NCBI GenBank assembly: GCA_004295565.1
Contig: AP019416.1
Span: forward strand, 4,836,001-4,900,000
DNA length: 64,000 nucleotides
Direction: 5' to 3'
Source: Vreelandella olivaria
Lineage (GTDB): Bacteria > Pseudomonadota > Gammaproteobacteria > Pseudomonadales > Halomonadaceae
Shown here: positions 49,573 to 60,125 of the stretch, in pieces
Layout: each line of letters starts with the position of its first letter
Position numbering within the stretch: the stretch's first letter is position 1
The notes under the pieces: model-generated
Databases searched by the model: none
Told to the model about the DNA's origin: nothing
Seen by the model: only the letters and a program-made list of their open reading frames with translations
Program-made: the position numbers and the translations under genes

Positions 49573-50459
49573 TGGTTGCCCTCCGCTTGAGTAGCACGCG
49601 CTAAAATCGGCGTGGCGATGTGGTTGAAGTCGTCGCTATCGGCGGGGTGATCGGCGTTCCCGTGCCAGGCATCGACCACGGCTTGTAACAGCGGCAGTGG
49701 AATACCCAGCTGCTCAGCGGCATCCCGCGCCAGGCGCAGGTCTTTGCGCATCAAGCCGGTGGTAAAGCCTGAGTCGAAACGCTCATTCAGTATCCACTCG
49801 GGGAAATTCACCTCGCTAACCGCGCTGCGTCCGGAGCCACTATTGAGCCCCGCCAAACAGGCGGCGGGTTCAACGCCTGCTTTGGCTGCCATAGCGACTG
49901 CCTCTGCGGTGGTCAGCAAGTGCGCCGCGCACAGGTAGTTATTGGCCAGTTTCACCACATGGCCGCTGCCTGGGCCGCCCACTCGGGTGCGCTTGGCTGA
50001 CATGGCTTCCAGCATTGGCAATACCCGTTCGATAGTGCGTTCATCGCCTCCCAACAGCATCCCTAGTTTGCCGCTGGCAGCGCCTTTAGGGCCGCCGCTG
50101 ACGGGGGCATCCAGCCATTGAAGACCCGCTGCGATGACGTTTTCAGCCAGTTCGCGACTAACCTGAGGGTCACTGGTCGACGTATCCACAATCACACTGC
50201 CTTTCGGCGCTAGGCTGAGTAAGCCCGGTGATTGCTCGATCACCTCGCGCACATGGGCGGAAGTCGGCAGCGACAGCAGGTACACATCGCTTGCAGGCAG
50301 TTCTTCGGGGGCCACAACGGGTAACCCCTGGGCAGCGAGGCGCGACCGTGCCTGCTCAAACAGATCGCTACCCGTTACTGCAAACCCTGCTGCTTTAAGG
50401 GTGAGCGCCATATTGCCGCCCATCTGCCCCAGCCCGATGACTGTAATGGTTAAAGACAT
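49569..50459 (-). CDS. 3-hydroxyisobutyrate dehydrogenase-like reductase
   Basis: A 296-residue beta-hydroxyacid dehydrogenase: Rossmann VIGLGQMGGNMALTLKAAG, substrate motif DAPVSGGPKGA and the catalytic Lys in GHVVKLANNYLCAAHLL. The family reduces tartronate semialdehyde or oxidises hydroxyisobutyrate and related acids. The frame is intact. The 130 bp upstream (50460-50589) contains no feature I recognise beyond a weak possible promoter. Confidence 0.87.
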   Translation of the reverse strand: MSLTITVIGLGQMGGNMALTLKAAGFAVTGSDLFEQARSRLAAQGLPVVAPEELPASDVYLLSLPTSAHVREVIEQSPGLLSLAPKGSVIVDTSTSDPQVSRELAENVIAAGLQWLDAPVSGGPKGAASGKLGMLLGGDERTIERVLPMLEAMSAKRTRVGGPGSGHVVKLANNYLCAAHLLTTAEAVAMAAKAGVEPAACLAGLNSGSGRSAVSEVNFPEWILNERFDSGFTTGLMRKDLRLARDAAEQLGIPLPLLQAVVDAWHGNADHPADSDDFNHIATPILARATQAEGNQ

Positions 50460-50589
50460 TCTAAAACTCCCTACAGCGCTTTTTGGGTAACGAAACGCCG
50501 TGTTCGGTGTTGATATTTGGCGTAGACGCTCCCCTACCCATTGGGCATCGAGAGCGAATAACGCTTGTAGCTAAGAAAAAGGCAACGAT

Positions 50590-51745
50590 TTAGACGAGCA
50601 GTGCGCTTACCAGCTCCACCCAGTAGCGTGCGCCTAGCGGCAATAGTGCGTCGTTAAAGTCATAGCGCGGGTTGTGCAGCGACGCGGACGCCTCGCCGTT
50701 GCCCATCCAGATATAGGCACCTGGGCGCTCGGCAAGTAGAAACGAGAAATCTTCTGAAGCCATACTCGGCGGCGGGTTGCGGATCACGTTGCCACTGCCC
50801 AGTAAGCTCTCCAGTACCGTGGCGCAGTGCTGAGCATGTTCCGGCGTATTAATAGTGGCGGGATAGCAGCGTTGGTAGTCCAGCTCAACGGTCAAGCCAT
50901 GAAACTCCGCCAGGCTGGCAATCGCCTGCTTAAAGCGCGTCTCCAAGTGCTCTTTAAGCGTCATATCAAAGCAGCGCAGCGTGCCGCGAAGCGCCACCTG
51001 TTCGGGAATCACGTTAAACGTATCCCCCGCGTTAATGCTGGTGAAACTGAGTACCGCCGATTTATCCGGGGGCGTCTCGCGGCTCACCAGTCCCTGCAGT
51101 TGGCTGATCAGTTGGCAGCTCGCCAACACCGTATCAGTCCCTAAGTGCGGCATCGCTGCGTGGCAGCCTTTGCCGGTCAGCGTCAGGCTAAAGATGTCGA
51201 AAGCAGCCATCACGTCAGTATCGTGCACTGCGGCAACGCCCACGGGCAGGCCCGGCCAGTTGTGCAAGCCGTACACGGCGTCCATAGGGAAGCGCTCAAA
51301 CAGCCCCTCTTCGACCATCACCCGCCCACCGCCGGCGTTCTCTTCGGCGGGCTGAAAGATAAACACCACACGCCCTTTGAAATCCGGCTGCTGCTTTAAC
51401 GCCCAGGCGGCGCCCAATAGCATGGTGGTGTGGCCATCATGGCCGCAGGCGTGCATCTTGCCGGGCGTCTTGGAGGCGTAGGCAAGCGCCGTCTCTTCGC
51501 GAATATCCAGGGCGTCGATATCGGCCCGCAGGCCGATGGTTTTACCTTCCCAAACGGCCATCCAAGGCCGCCACTACGCCGGTACCGGCAATGCCGGTGG
51601 TCACCTCAAAGCCCCACTCGCTCAACAGTGCGGCGATGCGCGCGCTAGTGCGGTGCTCCTCAAAGGCGGTTTCCGGGTGTTGGTGAAAATCGTGGCGCCA
51701 GGCGATTAGCGCTTCATTCTCCGGTAAGTCTACGGAAGCAGTCAT
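50590..51745 (-). CDS. M20 family amidohydrolase (hippurate hydrolase-like, frameshifted)
   Basis: About 384 residues of M20D peptidase. Metal ligands are in MHACGHDGHT and FQPAEENAGGG, with GLHNWPGLPVG, and a dimerisation lid domain in the middle. Members cleave N-acyl or indole-conjugated amino acids. ATG 51745 gives MTASVDLPENEA; a base is gained near 51560. It lies 10 bp after a membrane protein gene of the same operon. The substrate is presumably imported by the DUF3100 pair. Confidence 0.87.
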
Positions 51746-51755
51746 CGTTTTGTCC

Positions 51756-52249
51756 TTAAAGCATGACATGGGCAACAACGGCAGAGCCGATAAAGGTGCC
51801 GGTGAAGACCAGCAGGGCCACAATTACCAGCTTCCAGCCGGTTTGCTTGAACATGGCAAACTCACGGCCGGTCAGCGCCAGCCCGGCGTAGGCCAGTACC
51901 GGTGTGACCACCGCAAGAAAGTCCACTTCGGCCAATCGGGCAATGATCCAGCCGTTACCCGGGAAGAAGGGCAGCGTCGCGATAATGCTCACCAGCGACA
52001 CCCAGGCCACGCTGGGTAGATAAAAGGGCAAAACCGCCCAATCACCAAACCGATAATGACCATCACATACAGAATCAGCATGCCGGGCAGCGCATCTAAC
52101 AGCGGCGAACCGTTGACGATATTGCTAAACCACGCAGCGATACACACGGCGGCCAGTACCAAAGCCGTTTTGCCGAGCTGGTTTTCCGGGCGCAGCTCTT
52201 TCAGCGCTTCGGCATCAAACTGATCGACCGTGCTCTCATGAGTTTTCAT
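51756..52249 (-). CDS. membrane partner of DUF3100 protein (frameshifted)
   Basis: About 164 residues with four to five hydrophobic helices after a polar N-terminus (MKTHESTVDQFDAEALKELR). I do not recognise a named family. It overlaps the DUF3100 gene by 14 bp and is followed by the M20 hydrolase, so the two membrane proteins probably form one transporter. One base is missing near 52025. Confidence 0.65.
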
Positions 52250-53054
52250 GGCTAACCTCCTGACGCGAACCTTTTAAGCGCTTGTACATCCACTCGGTGA
52301 CCGGTAGCGCGATAAATAGCGAGATATACAGGCCGGTGGCGTAAGTGAGCAGGTTGCTAGCCCCGGCAAAGGCAAGCAGCTCATCCTTGGATGCCGGAAC
52401 CGCTTCGGCTAACGCAGCCGAACACGCCGCCACCATACTGCCACTGCCCACCCCACAGGCCATGGCCAGAGCACGAATATCGAGAATATCCAACGAGGCG
52501 ATATAGCCCGCCATTAAGGCAAAGTAGAGCGTACCGAACATGGTGCCCACCACATAAACGCCCATAATGCCGATACCTTCGGGGCTTCTTAGCCCGTAAC
52601 GATCTGAAATAATGGCAATATTGGGTTCGCGGGCAATAGAGTAGGTGGCACCGATCGCTTCCCGGCCCATTTTGAGCACTAATACCGCAAAGGGCAGCGC
52701 GATCAGCATGGTGCCCAGATTGCCCAGTTCCTGGAGTATCAACGCCGGGCCAGCGGCGATAATTTGCTCAATGGCGGGGCCGATGGTGGAGCCAAACTTC
52801 GCAATAAACGGCAAAATAGCGATCAGAATGATCGGGCCTGCGGCATTGCTGACCGGCTTGGGAATAACCTTGCCCATGGCCGAGAAAAGGTGAGGGTTGA
52901 ACAGTACGCCAATCACAAAGGCATAGAGCAGCGGTAGTAGCAGCAGTGTTCCAGGCCCCAGGGGGATACGTACGATGCCGATCCACTCGGCAAACATTGA
53001 CGTCACGATCACCGTGAGGTGCAGACGCCAGTCCAGCAGCAGTTTGAGATCCAT
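52236..53054 (-). CDS. DUF3100 membrane protein
   Basis: A 272-residue protein with about eight helices, matching the DUF3100 family (GPGTLLLLPLLYAFVIGVLF; ACGVGSGSMVAACSAALAEA). These genes recur next to M20 amidohydrolases, which suggests uptake of N-acyl amino acids or similar; transport has not been shown to my knowledge. It is first in the minus-strand operon that runs to 48023 and is divergent from yccS across 170 bp. The frame is intact. Confidence 0.72.
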   Translation of the reverse strand: MDLKLLLDWRLHLTVIVTSMFAEWIGIVRIPLGPGTLLLLPLLYAFVIGVLFNPHLFSAMGKVIPKPVSNAAGPIILIAILPFIAKFGSTIGPAIEQIIAAGPALILQELGNLGTMLIALPFAVLVLKMGREAIGATYSIAREPNIAIISDRYGLRSPEGIGIMGVYVVGTMFGTLYFALMAGYIASLDILDIRALAMACGVGSGSMVAACSAALAEAVPASKDELLAFAGASNLLTYATGLYISLFIALPVTEWMYKRLKGSRQEVSHENS

Positions 53055-53224
53055 AGGAGTTTCCCTGTTTTTTTAGAGTCACTCCGAGTATCGAAAGGTT
53101 ACTGTTTCAATCATAGGGCTTTAGTGCGCTATTTTTAGAACACTCAAGCGTTGATAGCAGAGGTAGCGACATCCAGCACCCACAACGTTATACTAAAGTC
53201 TAACAACCACCTATAAGAGTTTCT

Positions 53225-55424
53225 ATGCCCATTTCTTTGCCGCTACGGCGCCTTTGGACGCTGGATAAATTCGCCTACAGCCTGCGCGTTTTTATAGCGT
53301 TCAGCGGCGCATTGCTGTTCAGCGGCCTCATGGGCGATGTGGCGCTGGTCATCCCACTGTTTCTGGGCATTATCGCCTGCGCGCTGTCTGAAACCGACGA
53401 CAGCTGGCAAGGGCGGCTGCAAGCGCTGCTGGTAACGCTGGTCTGTTTTACCTCGGCTTCCTTTATTGTCCAGTGGCTGTTTCCCTGGCCTTGGCTATTT
53501 GTAGTGGGATTGGGGCTTTCGACCTTTTGCCTGATCATGCTCGGCGCCATCGGCCAGCGCTACGCCACGATTGCCTCAGGTACGCTGATTCTATCCATCT
53601 ATTCGATGATCAATATCGAGCAGCATGGTGGCGTAGATGGCGACGTAGCGGCACGCCAACTGCTGCTGTTGGCCGGGGCAGCCTGGTATGGGCTGATTTC
53701 AGTGGTGTGGTGCGCGCTGTTTTCCCGCCAACCGGTCAAACAGAGCATGGCACGGGTGTACAAAGCGCTGGGCGAATTTCTGATACTCAAATCAGCGCTG
53801 TTTGAACCGGTTCGCGGTGTGGATGTGGAAGCCCGCCGGGTGGCCCTGGCGCGCCAGAACGGTAAAGTCGTCGATGCGCTCAATCAAGCTAAGGAGATGA
53901 TTTTTCGGCGCTTAGAGGGCCAGCGCGGCGACCAAAAACTCAACCGCTACCTAAGTATCTACTTTATCGCCCAGGATATTCACGAACGCGCCAGTTCCAC
54001 CCACTACCCCTATAGCGCGCTCAGCAAGGCTTTTTCCACCACGATGTGCTGTTTCGCTGCCAGCGGCTGCTGGATCAACAGGGTCGCTCCTGCCGTCAGC
54101 TAGCCAAATCACTGCTACTCAATAGACCGTTTGATCACCAGCAGAGCGAAGAGGCCCTGGCGGACTTATACGCTTCCATTGAAAACCTGCGCGACCGGGG
54201 CAAGCCCGAATGGCGCCCGCTGCTCTACCCGCTCAGCGCACTGGCAGAGAACCTGGCCACTCTGGAAAACCAGCTCGCCAGCGCACACAATCCTGGTGTC
54301 AGCGATGAGCGGCGCGACAGTTCACTGTATGACCGCTCGCCATCCAGTTTGCTCGAAGCGTGGAAGCGGGTGCGCTTGAACTTTACCCTTGGCTCGCCCA
54401 CCTTTCGTCACGCGGTGCGGCTCTCCATCGCGCTAATGACCGGATACGGGATCATGCAGTGGATCGACCCTGAGCAGGGCTTCTGGATTCTGCTCACCAC
54501 GCTGTTTGTTTGCCGACCCAACTTTGCCACCACACGGCGATTTTTGTCCCAACGGATAATGGGCACGGTACTTGGCTTGGTAGTGGGTTGGGCGTCGATC
54601 AGCCTCTTTCCGCACCCGCTGGTGCAGAGCATGATCGCCGTGGCCGCCGGGTTTCCTTCTTCGCTAACCGCGAAAAACACTATGTTATCGCTACCGCTTC
54701 CATCACCCTGCTGGTGCTGTGCAGTTTCAACCAGGTGGGCGATGGCTTTAATCTGATTTTGCCGCGCCTACTCGATACCTTGATTGGCTCACTGATTGCG
54801 GGCTTAGCAGTATTTTTCATCCTGCCCGACTGGCAGGGCCGGAGGCTTTACCGGGAGGCTGCCAACGCGCTGACCAATCACCGCCGCTATCTGGACGAGA
54901 TCATCCACCAGTACGAGGAGGGCAAGCAGGATGACTTGGCCTATCGCCTAGCGCGGCGCAATGCCCATAACGCCGACGCGGCACTCTCCACCCTGCTCAC
55001 CAATATGCTCCATGAACCGGGACATTACCGAAAACTGGACGCGGACAACGGGCTGCGGTTTCTAGTGCTCTCCAACACCCTGCTCAGTCATCTCTCTGCA
55101 TTGGGCGCCCATCGCCACCAGTTGGCTGACGATGAAGATGACGCCACCCTGGTGCCGGTAGCAAAGCGTATTGGTGAGCTGCTGGGACGAATCGCGGAGC
55201 GTTTAAACCAGCGCCAACCGGTTGAGCCGCTCGCGGAACAAACCGCCGAGCTATTAACCCAGCTAGAAGAGCAGAGTGCAGCAGCAGACGAACAAGCGAT
55301 CACCCTTTATCGACCTATCCAGAGCCAGCTGCGTCTTATTACCGAGCAACTCGCCCCGCTGGGCGAAGCCGCTAATCGGTTGGTGGGAAGTGAAGAGCAC
55401 GCGCCCAGCACGGCTAGCGCCTAA
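53225..55424 (+). CDS. yccS: YccS-type FUSC-family membrane protein (frameshifted)
   Basis: About 733 residues: two sets of membrane helices (residues 15-170 and 385-500) separated and followed by long cytosolic regions, as in YccS/YhfK and aromatic-acid efflux AaeB relatives. LGAIGQRYATIASGTLILSIYSM and IDPEQGFWILLTTLFVCRPNF are typical. Bases are missing near 54035 and 54650. Probable inner-membrane exporter; substrate unknown. It converges with recG, 9 bp between stops. Confidence 0.85.
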
Positions 55425-55433
55425 CCAAACTCA

Positions 55434-57503
55434 CTACACCTGCCCATAACGCCCTGCCGCTTCGCCCAGCCAGCGACGTACCAGCACGGCGGTGATGTCG
55501 GGGTTGCCCTGCAGAGTTTGGGCCATGGCCGTTACCCGCTCTAACAGGTCGGCATCGCGCTCAAGGTCGGCAATTTTCATCTGCGCCAGGCCGGTTTGAC
55601 GGGTACCGAGGACTTCGCCGGGGCCGCGGATTTCCAGGTCTTTCTCGGCGATGCGGAAGCCGTCGGTGGTTTCGCGCATCACCGCCAAACGCTGGCGGGA
55701 GCTTTTCGACAGCGGAGGATGGTAGAGCAGCACACAGAAGCTTTCCGTGCTGCCACGGCCTACCCGACCACGTAGCTGGTGAAGCTGCGAAAGCCCCAAG
55801 CGCTCCGGGTTTTCGATAATCATCAGGCTGGCGTTGGGCACATCCACCCCAACTTCGATTACCGTGGTAGCGACCAGCAGATCCAGCTCACCCGCTTTGA
55901 AGGCGGTCATCACCTCGGCTTTCTCGCTGGATTTCATCCGCCCGTGAACCAAGCCCACCGCAAGTTCTGGTAGGGCCACGGTTAGCTCGTCGCGGGTGAC
56001 CTCGGCGGCCTGGCACTGCAGTACCTCGGATTCATCGATCAAGGTGCACACCCAGTAGGCCTGGCGGCCTTCGCTACAGGCTAACTGTATGCGTTTCACG
56101 ACTTCAGGGCGGCGTTCGTCGGGCACCACCACGGTTTTTACTGGCGTACGCCCAGGGGGCAGCTCGTCGATGACCGACACATCCAGATCCGCGTAGGCGC
56201 TCATGGCCAGGGTGCGGGGGATCGGCGTGGCGGTCATGATCAACTGGTGCGGGGTCAGCCCACCCGCCTCGCCCTTTTCGCGCAGCGCCAAGCGTTGATG
56301 CACGCCAAAGCGGTGCTGCTCGTCAATAATCGCCAGCCCTAAACACTGGAAGTGCACATCGTCTTGAAACAGCGCGTGGGTGCCCACCACCATGCGCGCG
56401 CGGCCATCGGCGATCGCCGCTTTGGCATCCAGCCGCGCCTTGCCTTTGAGCTTGCCCGCCAGCCACGCCACTTCGATGCCCAGCGGCTCAAACCAGGCTT
56501 TAAACGAGCGGTAGTGCTGCTCTGCAAGGATTTCAGTGGGCGCCATGATCGCCGCCTGGCAATTGCCCGCCAGGGCGCTCAGCGCGGTCATGGCGGCCAC
56601 CACGGTCTTGCCCGAGCCCACATCACCCTGAATCAGCCGCAGCATCGGCGCCGGGCGGCTCAAGTCGTGGCTGATCTCCTCCAGCACGCGGCGCTGGGCG
56701 CCGGTTAAAGCAAAGGGCAACTGGGACAAAAGCGCGCTTGCAAGCTGCGCCCGGAAGGTAGTGTCGGCGCGCCGTCCGCCTGAATACGTAGACGCACTTC
56801 GCGCAGACTGAGTTGGTGGGCGAGCAGCTCTTCCAGCGCCAGCCTGCGCGTGGCCGGGTGCTGGCCGAAGGTTAACTGTTCGATATCCACATCAGGCGGT
56901 GGCTGGTGTAGCAAGTGCAGGCTAGCGTGGAGACCCGGTAGCTGAAAGCGCTGAAGAAGCGCCTCGGGTATTACGTCGGGCAACGCCTCGGGGCGTTGTC
57001 CAGTAAACCAGCGCCTGCTGAGCCAGGGCGCGTAGCCGCGGTTGATTCAAGCCTTCGGTGGTGGGGTAAATAGGCGTGAAGTACTCCTCTACCGGGGTTT
57101 CACTGCCACTCATTCGATACTCGGGGTGATAGATCTCTAATCCGGTCGCCCCGGCCCGCGCTTCACCAAACGCCCGCACCGTGGCGCCAGGGCGCAGCTG
57201 TTGTTGCTGGGCGGGGAGAAGTGAAAAAACGCAGGCTTAAAATACCGCTGGCATCGCGTAGACGCACCAGCAGGCTTCGCCGGCGCCCTTGACCACATCG
57301 CAAGCGGTCACTTCACCCTCTATCACCGCCTCCTGGCCGGCGCGCAGCAGGCCAATGGGCGTCAGCCGCGTACGATCCTGATAGCGCAGCGGCAGGTGAA
57401 ACAGCAGATCGCTGACCCGCTCGATCCCCAGCCGGCCCAGCTTCAGCGCCAGCGCTTCGCCCACGCCCTTCAGCGCGGTTATCGGCGCGGAGAGGTCGCT
57501 CAT
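55434..57503 (-). CDS. recG: ATP-dependent DNA helicase RecG (frameshifted)
   Basis: About 690 residues. An N-terminal wedge domain (ITALKGVGEALALKLGRLGI; LPLRYQDRTRLTPI) is followed by helicase motifs I (GDVGSGKT), II (IDEQHRFGVHQR), III (TATPIPRT), V (TTVIEVGVDVPNAS) and VI (QLRGRVGRG). It remodels stalled forks. At least five indels fall near 57285, 57255, 57240, 56985 and 56720. ATG 57503 overlaps the oxyR stop as ATGA. Confidence 0.92.
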
Positions 57504-58428
57504 GGGGCGCTTTTCACGGCTTTGGCGGGCTGTCGGCAGTGGCTGATCGCCTGGATAAGGGCCTCGATGGCTTTTGGCCGGGGAAGCTTGCCCGCCAGGC
57601 GATTGCCACGGTGCGCGACGGCGCCGGTTCCACAAAGGGTCGGCTGACCAGCATGGCATTTTCATACTGGTCGGTACCCAACGCCGACTGCGGCAGCACC
57701 GTAATACCTAATCGGGAAGCCACCATATGGCGAATGGTTTCCAGCGAGCCGCCTTCGGCGATCAGCGTATTATTGGGGCTATTAAGCTTTTGGGTAATCG
57801 CCGGGCAGGCTTCCAGAATTTGATCGCGGAAGCAGTGGCCTTCGCCGAGCAGCAGCAGGCGCTCTTCGAGCAAGTCCTCTTTATTGATCGCTTCCCGCTC
57901 GACCCAGGGGTGGTTGGCGGGAATCAGTACTTCAAAGGCTTCGTCGTAGATCGGCTTGGTCACCACATCGGTTTCGGTAAACGGCAGGGCGACAATAATC
58001 ACATCCAGCTCACCGCTTCTTAACTTGCCGCGCAGGGTGCCGGTCATGCCCTCTTCGATATACAGCGGCATCTGCGGGGCTGCGCTAGCCAGGGCTGGCA
58101 CTAGATGGGGAAACAGGTAGGGCCCAATGGTGTAAATCGCCCCTATGCGCAGCGGGTTGGCCAACTGATCCTTGCCCGCACTGGCGAGCTGAAAAATCAG
58201 GCTGCTCTGCTCCAGCACACGCTGGGCCTGGGCGACGATCTTTTCACCCAGCGGGGTAACCTGTACGGTGGATTTGGATCGCTCAAACAGCGGTGTTTCG
58301 AGCTCTTCTTCCAGCTTTTTCACCGCCACCGAGAGTGTGGGCTGCGAAACGTGGCAGCGCTCTGCCGCGCGGCCAAAGTGGCGCTCCTGGGCAAGGGTTA
58401 CGATGTAGCGAAGTTCTGTTAAAGTCAT
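57500..58428 (-). CDS. oxyR: peroxide sensor OxyR (frameshifted near the end)
   Basis: A 309-residue LysR regulator. C199 and C208 (GEGHCFRDQILEACPA) sit at the redox positions known from Escherichia coli, so peroxide would form the activating disulfide. The N-terminal helix-turn-helix reads HFGRAAERCHVSQPTLSVAV. One base missing near 57583 hides the last 30 residues. It is co-transcribed with recG, as in Pseudomonas. It is divergent from an SDR gene at 58597. Confidence 0.92.
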
Positions 58429-58596
58429 AGCGGTGCCAGTGGCATCCTCTCGTAGCAGCGTGTGACTAACAAAGTGGCAGTCAGCGGGATGGAAAAGGAC
58501 TAGCAAGCTCTGCCGTCGGTTTTCTTATCCGACAATCTCATATCTAGTAGAGACTTTGCATCTAATAGGGAATATTAATCAAGAGGAGTGAGCACG

Positions 58597-59478
58597 GTGA
58601 AGCTAACCGTACTGATTATCGGCTGTGGCGATATAGGGATCAACCTTGGGCGTGAGTTACTTGAGGAAGGACACGAGGTGATAGGCCTACGGCGTAATGT
58701 GGAAGCCTTAAAAGGCACCGGCATTAAACCGCTGGCGCTAGACCTGGATAGCCTTGAAGATGCCGATGCCAAAAGCCTGCCCCAAGCTGACTATGTGGTG
58801 TATACCGTCAGCGCTGACCGTTTCGAAGAGAGCGCCTATCAAAGCGCCTACCCTGAAGGCTTAAAACGTGTGCTGGGCGTGATGGAACAGCACAAAACAC
58901 CTCCACGCCGGGTGTTTTTTGTTTCTTCGACCAGTGTGCACGGCCAGCAGGAGGGCGAAGTGGTCAATGAAGAGAGCCCCACTGACTCCACGAGCTTCTC
59001 GGGCATTCTAATGCGCGAAGCCGAACAGGCGCTAATCAATCACTCCCTGCCCGGCACGGTGATTCGCTTTTCCGGCATATATGGACCAGGCCGCGACCGG
59101 CTGATTCATCAGGTGGCTGAAGGCCGTGTGGCCGCGATCACGCCGGTGGTTTACTCCAATCGCATTCACCGCGATGACTGCACCGGTATTATCGCGCACC
59201 TGATTCGTTATCAGGAGCGGGGTGAGACGCTGGCGGATATCTACCTGGGTAGCGACTGCGAACCGGTCACCATGCATAACGTCATGATGTGGCTGGCCGA
59301 GCAGCTTAACGTCGAAGCTACCGAGACCATGCAGTCGCCTTTACGTCGGCGAACGAGCAAACGCTGCGATAACCAGCGCCTATTGAGCACTGGTTATCAG
59401 TTCCGCTTCCCCAGCTACCGCGAAGGCTATGCACAGGTACTCAAAGAGGGCGGCTTTCTAGCAGCCTGTCGGACTTAA
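58597..59478 (+). CDS. NAD-dependent epimerase/dehydratase-like SDR (YeeZ-like)
   Basis: A 293-residue protein with atypical Rossmann opening VLIIGCGDIGINLGRELLEE and SSTSVHG where the catalytic Ser lies, then IRFSGIYGPGR. This matches YeeZ-type SDRs of unknown substrate. GTG 58597 is preferred (AAGAGGAG 8 bases upstream) over GTG 58588, which overlaps that site. The last residues (FLAACRT and stop) are supplied by the inverted-repeat element beginning at 59458, so its original C-terminus may have differed. Confidence 0.8.
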   Translation: MKLTVLIIGCGDIGINLGRELLEEGHEVIGLRRNVEALKGTGIKPLALDLDSLEDADAKSLPQADYVVYTVSADRFEESAYQSAYPEGLKRVLGVMEQHKTPPRRVFFVSSTSVHGQQEGEVVNEESPTDSTSFSGILMREAEQALINHSLPGTVIRFSGIYGPGRDRLIHQVAEGRVAAITPVVYSNRIHRDDCTGIIAHLIRYQERGETLADIYLGSDCEPVTMHNVMMWLAEQLNVEATETMQSPLRRRTSKRCDNQRLLSTGYQFRFPSYREGYAQVLKEGGFLAACRT

Positions 59479-59625
59479 CACTGATCTACTGCGAATCCCG
59501 GTATTTTGGCCAACTTTATTCGATCGATTTCGTTAAATAGCGCGCTATTCGCCTCAATCGATCGATAAATTTGGCTCAAAATCCGTGCTTCTCGCGACGA
59601 TCGGTCAAGCCCGACAGGCTGCTAG
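59458..59625. repeat. 168-bp inverted-repeat element (MITE- or REP-like)
   Basis: CTAGCAGCCTGTCGGACTT (59458-59476) pairs with AAGCCCGACAGGCTGCTAG (59607-59625) with one mismatch. Inner arms around ATTTTGGCCAA and TTTGGCTCAAAAT also pair, with the palindrome AATAGCGCGCTATT at the centre, so the whole unit folds into one long hairpin. It covers nearly the entire gap between the SDR gene and ridA and enters the SDR coding sequence. No transposase or clear target duplication. Confidence 0.75.
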
Positions 59626-59638
59626 CGCTAAATAAAGC

Positions 59639-60028
59639 CTAGTCACCGATAACCATCACCGCTTCCGCTTCCACCTGGCTGCCTTTGGGCAGCGCTTTAA
59701 CGCCAACGGCGGCGCGGGCGGGGAAAGGAGCGGTGAAGAACTCTTCCATGACTTGGTTAACAATCGCAAAGTTATCCAAGTCTACCAAGTACAGATTCAG
59801 CTTAACGATATCGCTTAGCGAGCCCGCCGCTTCTTCACACACTGCTTGCAGATTGGTGAAGACCTGGCGCGCCTGGGCTTCAAAATCTTCAGACACAATC
59901 GCCATGGTGGCGGGATCAAGCGGAATTTGGCCGGAGAGATACACCGTGTTGCCCGCTTTAATGGCCTGGGAGTAAGGGCCAATAGCCGCGGGGGCTTTGC
60001 TGGTGTTGATAACAGCTTTATTGCTCAT
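59639..60028 (-). CDS. ridA: RidA-family reactive imine deaminase
   Basis: A 129-residue trimeric enzyme hydrolysing 2-aminoacrylate and related imines to protect PLP enzymes. [32 protein letters not shown], the catalytic Arg in [10 protein letters not shown] and SQVEAEAV are conserved. The frame is intact. It follows spoT by 97 bp, an arrangement shared with Pseudomonas. Confidence 0.93.
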   Translation of the reverse strand: MSNKAVINTSKAPAAIGPYSQAIKAGNTVYLSGQIPLDPATMAIVSEDFEAQARQVFTNLQAVCEEAAGSLSDIVKLNLYLVDLDNFAIVNQVMEEFFTAPFPARAAVGVKALPKGSQVEAEAVMVIGD

Positions 60029-60125
60029 AGGTTGGTTCGCTCCTGTAGTAGGTAATACTTAATTATTTGATACTGAAAAATAGCGATCACTGCCAATTTT
60101 TATCGGCATATCGTTATATACGCCG

